Below are positions 60,166 through 64,000 of a DNA stretch of 64,000 bases, in pieces. The stretch lies in assembly GCA_038148895.1 (NCBI GenBank), contig JBBVGQ010000001.1, one strand, 5' to 3'. The position numbers and the translations under genes are program-made. The notes under the pieces are model-generated. The model was not told the DNA's origin, did not search any database, and saw only the letters and a list, made by a program, of their open reading frames with translations. How positions within the stretch are numbered: the stretch's first letter is position 1; each line of letters starts with the position of its first letter. This DNA comes from Tamlana sp038148895. GTDB taxonomy: Bacteria; Bacteroidota; Bacteroidia; Flavobacteriales; Flavobacteriaceae.

Positions 60166-61776
60166 TTAATCTAAAATTACAAACTCTACACGCCTGTTAG
60201 CCTGTAAGTCTTCATCAGAACAATTGCTTTTACAATCAACCAAAGGTTTAGACTCACCAAACCCTTTTGATTGCAATCTACTTTTGCTAATACCGTTTTT
60301 AATTAGGTACTTAACTGCAGACGCTGCACGTTTATTTGATAGGTTCAAGTTATAAGAATCCCTGCCCTTATTATCGGTATGTGCATTAATGGCTAATTTC
60401 ATTTCAGGGTGCTCTTTAAGCACTTTTATAACCTTATTTAGAGAAATAAATGATTCCTCTTTTACATTCCATTTGTTAAAATCAAAATAGATGTTTTCTA
60501 AAACAATGCGCATTTCGTCATCAACTTTAGCAATAACAGGTTCGGTAGTTAACAATTCAATGTCTTTTCTGTATGTTGTTTCGTTTCCTCTATTGGCAAA
60601 AAATTCGGCTGAGGCATCCTTAAATCCATCTTTATGTGTTGATAGAGTATAAGATTCAAAAGGCACCACATTAAATTTGAAGCTAGCATCTTCACCAGTT
60701 AATGTTCTAGCCAATTCAACTCCCTCTTCATCCTTCAAAACGATTTCCGTGTTTGGTAATTTTATTTTGGTCTCTTGGTCTACAACTTTTCCGCTCAACA
60801 ATTGAATGATTTCATTGTTCACAGCTGTGTAAATGTCATAACTACCTCTGCCATTTGGTCTATTTGAAGACACATAACCTTTGTCTTTGGCGGCTAAAAA
60901 ATAAGCAACTTCATCATAAACGGTATTTATGCTACTGCCCATATTTCTGGCCATTTTGTACCCAGTTTTTGAAATTTTACTGGTAAATAAATCATAGCCT
61001 CCAATATTTTCATGACCTTTTGAAGCAAAATATAAATATTTGTCATCAAGCGATAATGCTGGATATTTATCATCATATGAAGTATTAATGTTTGGACCCA
61101 AGTTTTCAGGATTGCCTAAAGTGCCATCTGAATTAATTGCGGACACATAAATATCATAACCTCCAATCGCATCTGGAAGATTGGCAGCAAAGTATAGTTG
61201 GTCTCCGGCATGGTTAACAAAAGGGGTTTCAATAGAAACATGGTCTTTGTTGATGCTCAACAGTTCATTGTTTATCCAATTGCCGTGAGAGCCTTCTTCA
61301 AGATTAGCTTTATAAAGCTTAAACTCCAATGAGTTTTCTTTGCTGCTTCTTGTATAGTAAACCGTTTTTTCGTCAGGAGAAAAAGTTAATTGATCTTCAC
61401 TGGCATTGGTGTTCAATATTCTGCTAAACAAGTAGGGTGAACTTAATGCGCCATTTCGGTCAATGTCCAGACAAAACAATTCTTTGAATGCCTCATTAGT
61501 GTTAGGATCTATTTTGGCCAATCCACCTAATTTCTTTGAAGATACCATAATTAGTTTATCACGGAAAAAACCAGAACCAATTTCAGAAAATGGCGTATTT
61601 ACACCAGCATCTAAAAGTTCAAAATCAAATCCGTTTGCTTCTATAACCGCATCTTTGGAGTTGAAAGTTTCTGTAGGATAGAGAGAGAAATTATTTTCTG
61701 CAATGGTATTAGAGGGGCCTTGACTTACCACAATATTAGTAATAAGCAAAATGAAAAAATATAACTTGGATTTCAT
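60166..61776 (-). CDS. OmpA-family protein with PD40 propeller (PorE-like)
   Basis: A 536-residue secreted protein: signal peptide (about 1-19, ending VVSQ, no lipobox), PD40/WD40-like propeller repeats (about 60-310, for example YDIYVSAINSDG and YPALSLDDKYLYFASKG), a carboxypeptidase-regulatory-like domain (about 325-400) and an OmpA domain (about 425-535, with NAHTDNKGRDSYNLNLSNKRA and a QANRRVEFVIL end). The order propeller-CRD-OmpA is that of PorE of the type IX secretion system, but the TPR part and lipobox of PorE are missing, so a general cell-wall-anchored role is equally possible. Confidence 0.88.
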   Translation of the reverse strand: MKSKLYFFILLITNIVVSQGPSNTIAENNFSLYPTETFNSKDAVIEANGFDFELLDAGVNTPFSEIGSGFFRDKLIMVSSKKLGGLAKIDPNTNEAFKELFCLDIDRNGALSSPYLFSRILNTNASEDQLTFSPDEKTVYYTRSSKENSLEFKLYKANLEEGSHGNWINNELLSINKDHVSIETPFVNHAGDQLYFAANLPDAIGGYDIYVSAINSDGTLGNPENLGPNINTSYDDKYPALSLDDKYLYFASKGHENIGGYDLFTSKISKTGYKMARNMGSSINTVYDEVAYFLAAKDKGYVSSNRPNGRGSYDIYTAVNNEIIQLLSGKVVDQETKIKLPNTEIVLKDEEGVELARTLTGEDASFKFNVVPFESYTLSTHKDGFKDASAEFFANRGNETTYRKDIELLTTEPVIAKVDDEMRIVLENIYFDFNKWNVKEESFISLNKVIKVLKEHPEMKLAINAHTDNKGRDSYNLNLSNKRAASAVKYLIKNGISKSRLQSKGFGESKPLVDCKSNCSDEDLQANRRVEFVILD

Positions 61777-61903
61777 TTTACAAGGGATTAGGATTAATTA
61801 GGCAATAAATATAATCCAGCACCCAAGTGTAAAAAAATTTCTTAGACTAAGCGCAATATAAATCGTTAAGTCTTTGTTTTATAGGGTTTTCAGGAAGGTT
61901 TGT

Positions 61904-63418
61904 TTAAGAATTTAAACGCAAAAGTTCCTCCATGTAATTTCTAGAGTTAGACAGTCTGGGTATTTTATGTTGTCCTCCTAGTTTATTGTTTTCTTTCAGC
62001 CAGTCGTAAAACAGGTTTTTTCTGGCTAAATTTATTTTGGGTTTATTAAGCGTTATATTGTTATAGCGTTTTGCTTCGTAATCTGAATTTAAGGCTTTTA
62101 AAGCATTGTCAAACAGCTCGTTAAAATAATCAATGTCCTTTGGCGGCGTTTTAAACTCTATGAGCCACTCGTGCGCTCCTTTTTCCTTGCCTTTCATGAA
62201 AATTGGAGCAGCTGTAAAATCAACTATTTCTGCTTTTGTACGCTTGCATACTTTTTTAAGTGCGTTTTCGGCGTTTTCAATAATCAGCTCTTCCCCAAAA
62301 ACATTAATATGGTGTTTTGTTCGTCCAGAAATTTTAATTCGGTATGGGTTTAATGAAGTAAACCTTATGGTGTCTCCAATTTTATAGCGCCATAAACCTG
62401 CATTGGTGGTTATAATCATAGCATAGTTTTGCCCAAGTTTCACTTCGCTCAACGGAATTGCTCTTTCATCAGGCGTATCATAAACATTCATGGGAATGAA
62501 TTCATAAAAAATGCCATAGTCCAACATTAGCAAAAGTTCGTTGGAATCGTTTTGGTCCTGAATGGCAAAAAAACCTTCTGAAGCATTATATGTTTCGTAA
62601 TATTTAAAATCTCTTTTTGGAAGTATCTTTTTGTATTGGTTTACATAGGGCGTGAAACTAACTCCGCCATGAAAATAGACTTCTAGATTAGGCCAAACCT
62701 CGAGTAAATGTTCTTTTCCAGTGGTTTCTAAAACATTATTAAGCAAAACCAACATCCAGGAAGGAACGCCGGCGAGACTAGTAACCTTTTCGTTAATAGT
62801 TTCGTTTACAATGGCCTGCATTTTATGTTCCCAATCGCTCATTAACGAAACTTTATTGCTAGGTGTACTGCTAAACTCAGCCCAAAACGGCATATTATCA
62901 ATTAAAATGGCTGAAAGGTCGCCGAATATTGTTCCGTTTTCTTTGTACAATTCTTTGCTGCCTCCCAAACGCAGGCTCTTGCCAGTAAACAGTTGGGAGT
63001 CTTCGTTGTTATTTAAGTACATGCAAAGCAAATCTTTACTTGCTGCATAATGGCAATCCTCTAAAGATTCTTCGCTTACTGGTATAAACTTGCTTCGGGA
63101 ACGTGTTGTACCGCTAGATTTTGCAAACCATTTTATAGGTGTAGGCCAGAAAATATTGTTTTCTCCCCTTCGGCTTCGTTCAATGTCGTCCTGCCATGCA
63201 TCATAGTTATTGATTGGAATACGCTCTGCAAAAGTTTTATAATTCTTTATTGAAGCAAAGTCATATTTTTTGCCAAACTCGGTATTTTTTGCAGTGTCAA
63301 TAAGATGCAAAAGCAATTCGTTCTGTACTTCGTTTGGGTATTTTAAAAACAGTTCAATTTGATGGAACCGTTTTTTCAAAAACCAAGAAGCAATTGAATT
63401 TACTATGGGTATTGGCAT
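61904..63418 (-). CDS. GH3 auxin-responsive promoter family protein
   Basis: A 504-residue member of the acyl-adenylate-forming GH3 family. The ATP-binding segment WFAKSSGTTRSRSKFIPVS and the later GLWRYKIGDTIRF and SGRTKHHINVFGEEL motifs are typical. Plant GH3 enzymes join amino acids to hormones; the bacterial substrate is unknown. It is common in Bacteroidota. It is divergent from the DUF2797 gene with 42 bp between. Confidence 0.93.
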   Translation of the reverse strand: MPIPIVNSIASWFLKKRFHQIELFLKYPNEVQNELLLHLIDTAKNTEFGKKYDFASIKNYKTFAERIPINNYDAWQDDIERSRRGENNIFWPTPIKWFAKSSGTTRSRSKFIPVSEESLEDCHYAASKDLLCMYLNNNEDSQLFTGKSLRLGGSKELYKENGTIFGDLSAILIDNMPFWAEFSSTPSNKVSLMSDWEHKMQAIVNETINEKVTSLAGVPSWMLVLLNNVLETTGKEHLLEVWPNLEVYFHGGVSFTPYVNQYKKILPKRDFKYYETYNASEGFFAIQDQNDSNELLLMLDYGIFYEFIPMNVYDTPDERAIPLSEVKLGQNYAMIITTNAGLWRYKIGDTIRFTSLNPYRIKISGRTKHHINVFGEELIIENAENALKKVCKRTKAEIVDFTAAPIFMKGKEKGAHEWLIEFKTPPKDIDYFNELFDNALKALNSDYEAKRYNNITLNKPKINLARKNLFYDWLKENNKLGGQHKIPRLSNSRNYMEELLRLNS

Positions 63419-63460
63419 TTTTCAACTATCTTTAAGTTTTTAAAAATAATATTTTTTTTT

Positions 63461-64000
63461 ATGACCTACCAAGGTGTTTTAACAAAAATGGAAACGGAAT
63501 TTTTAAGTCCCATTCAGTACTATTTGGTGTTTGAACATGATTTTATAAACATGAACCAATTGTTGGATAAAAACATCAGCCTGCAGTTCATTAAATATCA
63601 ATGTTTAAACTGTGGATTGGATAAGCCCATTTACAGGCAAGGGTATTGTAAAAGTTGTTTTTATGATGTGCCGCAAGCTGCAGATTGGGTTATGCGTCCT
63701 GAATTGAGCACAGCACATTTAGGCAAGGAAGACCGTGATTTGGAATATGAAAAAAAAGTACAGTTACAGCCGCATATAGTGTATTTGGCTAATTCCAGTA
63801 ATGTGAAAGTTGGTGTAACAAGAAAAAGCCAAGTGCCTACGCGTTGGATTGACCAAGGTGCCCACGAGGCTATTGAAATTGTTGAGGTGCCCAACAGGTA
63901 TTTGGCAGGTGTTACCGAGGTTGCTTTAAAAGACCATGTAAGCGACAAAACCAATTGGCGTACCATGCTAAAAAATGACATTAAAGATGAAGATTTGGTA
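63461..64000 (+). CDS. DUF2797 protein (3' end beyond the window)
   Basis: An open frame of 180 codons from ATG at 63461 to the last base, without a stop, so the gene runs on. It has two C-x2-C pairs (Cys48/Cys51 and Cys63/Cys66), probably a zinc ribbon, and then HIVYLANSSNVKVGVTRKSQ and PTRWIDQGAHEAIEI, which match DUF2797 proteins (about 260-280 residues). The G-V-T-R part resembles a GIY-YIG-like or nucleic-acid-binding fold; function is unknown. Confidence 0.88.
   Translation, partial: MTYQGVLTKMETEFLSPIQYYLVFEHDFINMNQLLDKNISLQFIKYQCLNCGLDKPIYRQGYCKSCFYDVPQAADWVMRPELSTAHLGKEDRDLEYEKKVQLQPHIVYLANSSNVKVGVTRKSQVPTRWIDQGAHEAIEIVEVPNRYLAGVTEVALKDHVSDKTNWRTMLKNDIKDEDLV

Noticed and set aside
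63661..63981. Minus-strand frame of 106 codons at the window end
   Set aside because: The plus-strand frame from 63461 encodes DUF2797 with two zinc-type Cys pairs; the minus frame is its shadow.

Overview
The window is chromosomal DNA from a member of the Flavobacteriaceae (Bacteroidota), probably marine. This rests on the low GC content, TonB-dependent receptors with N-terminal carboxypeptidase-regulatory domains, a PorG-type protein of the type IX secretion system beside uppS-bamA-ompH, GH3, DUF2797 and AsmA-like proteins, absence of Shine-Dalgarno sequences, and promoters of the Bacteroidota form TTTG-N19-TAnnTTTG. I see no rRNA, tRNA, CRISPR array, insertion sequence or prophage.

Layout. 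1-2370: the 3' part of nrdA. 2.5-15.5 kb: a phosphate region with a Na/Pi symporter, an OmpA lipoprotein, a PiT transporter with a phosphate-selective porin, a small MORN-like secreted protein, a duplicated beta-helix lipoprotein, a TonB-dependent receptor and a stand-alone copy of that receptor's N-terminal domain. 15.6-17 kb: dgt. 17-20.4 kb: an arsenic operon (arsR, a thioredoxin-like protein with a cysteine tail, an ArsP-like permease, arsC, acr3). 20.6-23.5 kb: a thioesterase, dxs and tadA. 23.6-29.3 kb: an amino-acid permease with two tandem ClC proteins. 29.4-38.2 kb: a LolA-like protein, aspS, a second TonB receptor, transketolase and transaldolase. 38.2-46 kb: a vWA lipoprotein, a LytS/LytTR two-component pair, a queuosine precursor transporter and an AsmA-like protein. 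46.1-54.4 kb: the envelope-biogenesis run CBS-nadK-porG-uppS-bamA-ompH-ompH-murI. 54.5-64 kb: pdxJ, a hydrolase, a small membrane protein, tig, clpP, clpX, an OmpA/PD40 protein, GH3 and a truncated DUF2797 gene.

Main observation. In the phosphate region the promoters of the porin, the beta-helix lipoprotein, the TonB receptor and the stand-alone domain carry arrays of a 7-bp unit like TGTTAAC, repeated every 11 bp as in Pho boxes. On the minus strand each array lies 9 or 20 bp (9+11) upstream of a TTTGC-type -7 element. A fifth promoter with this geometry, at 9150-9206, has no protein gene after it. It would drive a transcript of about 100 nt ending at a strong intrinsic terminator (9040-9070). 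That transcript would contain a 25-nt stretch nearly perfectly complementary to the leader and start codon of the porin mRNA. I propose a Pho-controlled small RNA, or an alternative long leader, acting on the phosphate porin. This is inference from sequence and has not been tested.

Other points: one of the two ClC paralogues has glutamine in place of the gating glutamate; two 16-bp ArsR operators lie in the ars operon, one overlapping a consensus promoter; and four near-identical terminator hairpins punctuate the phosphate region.
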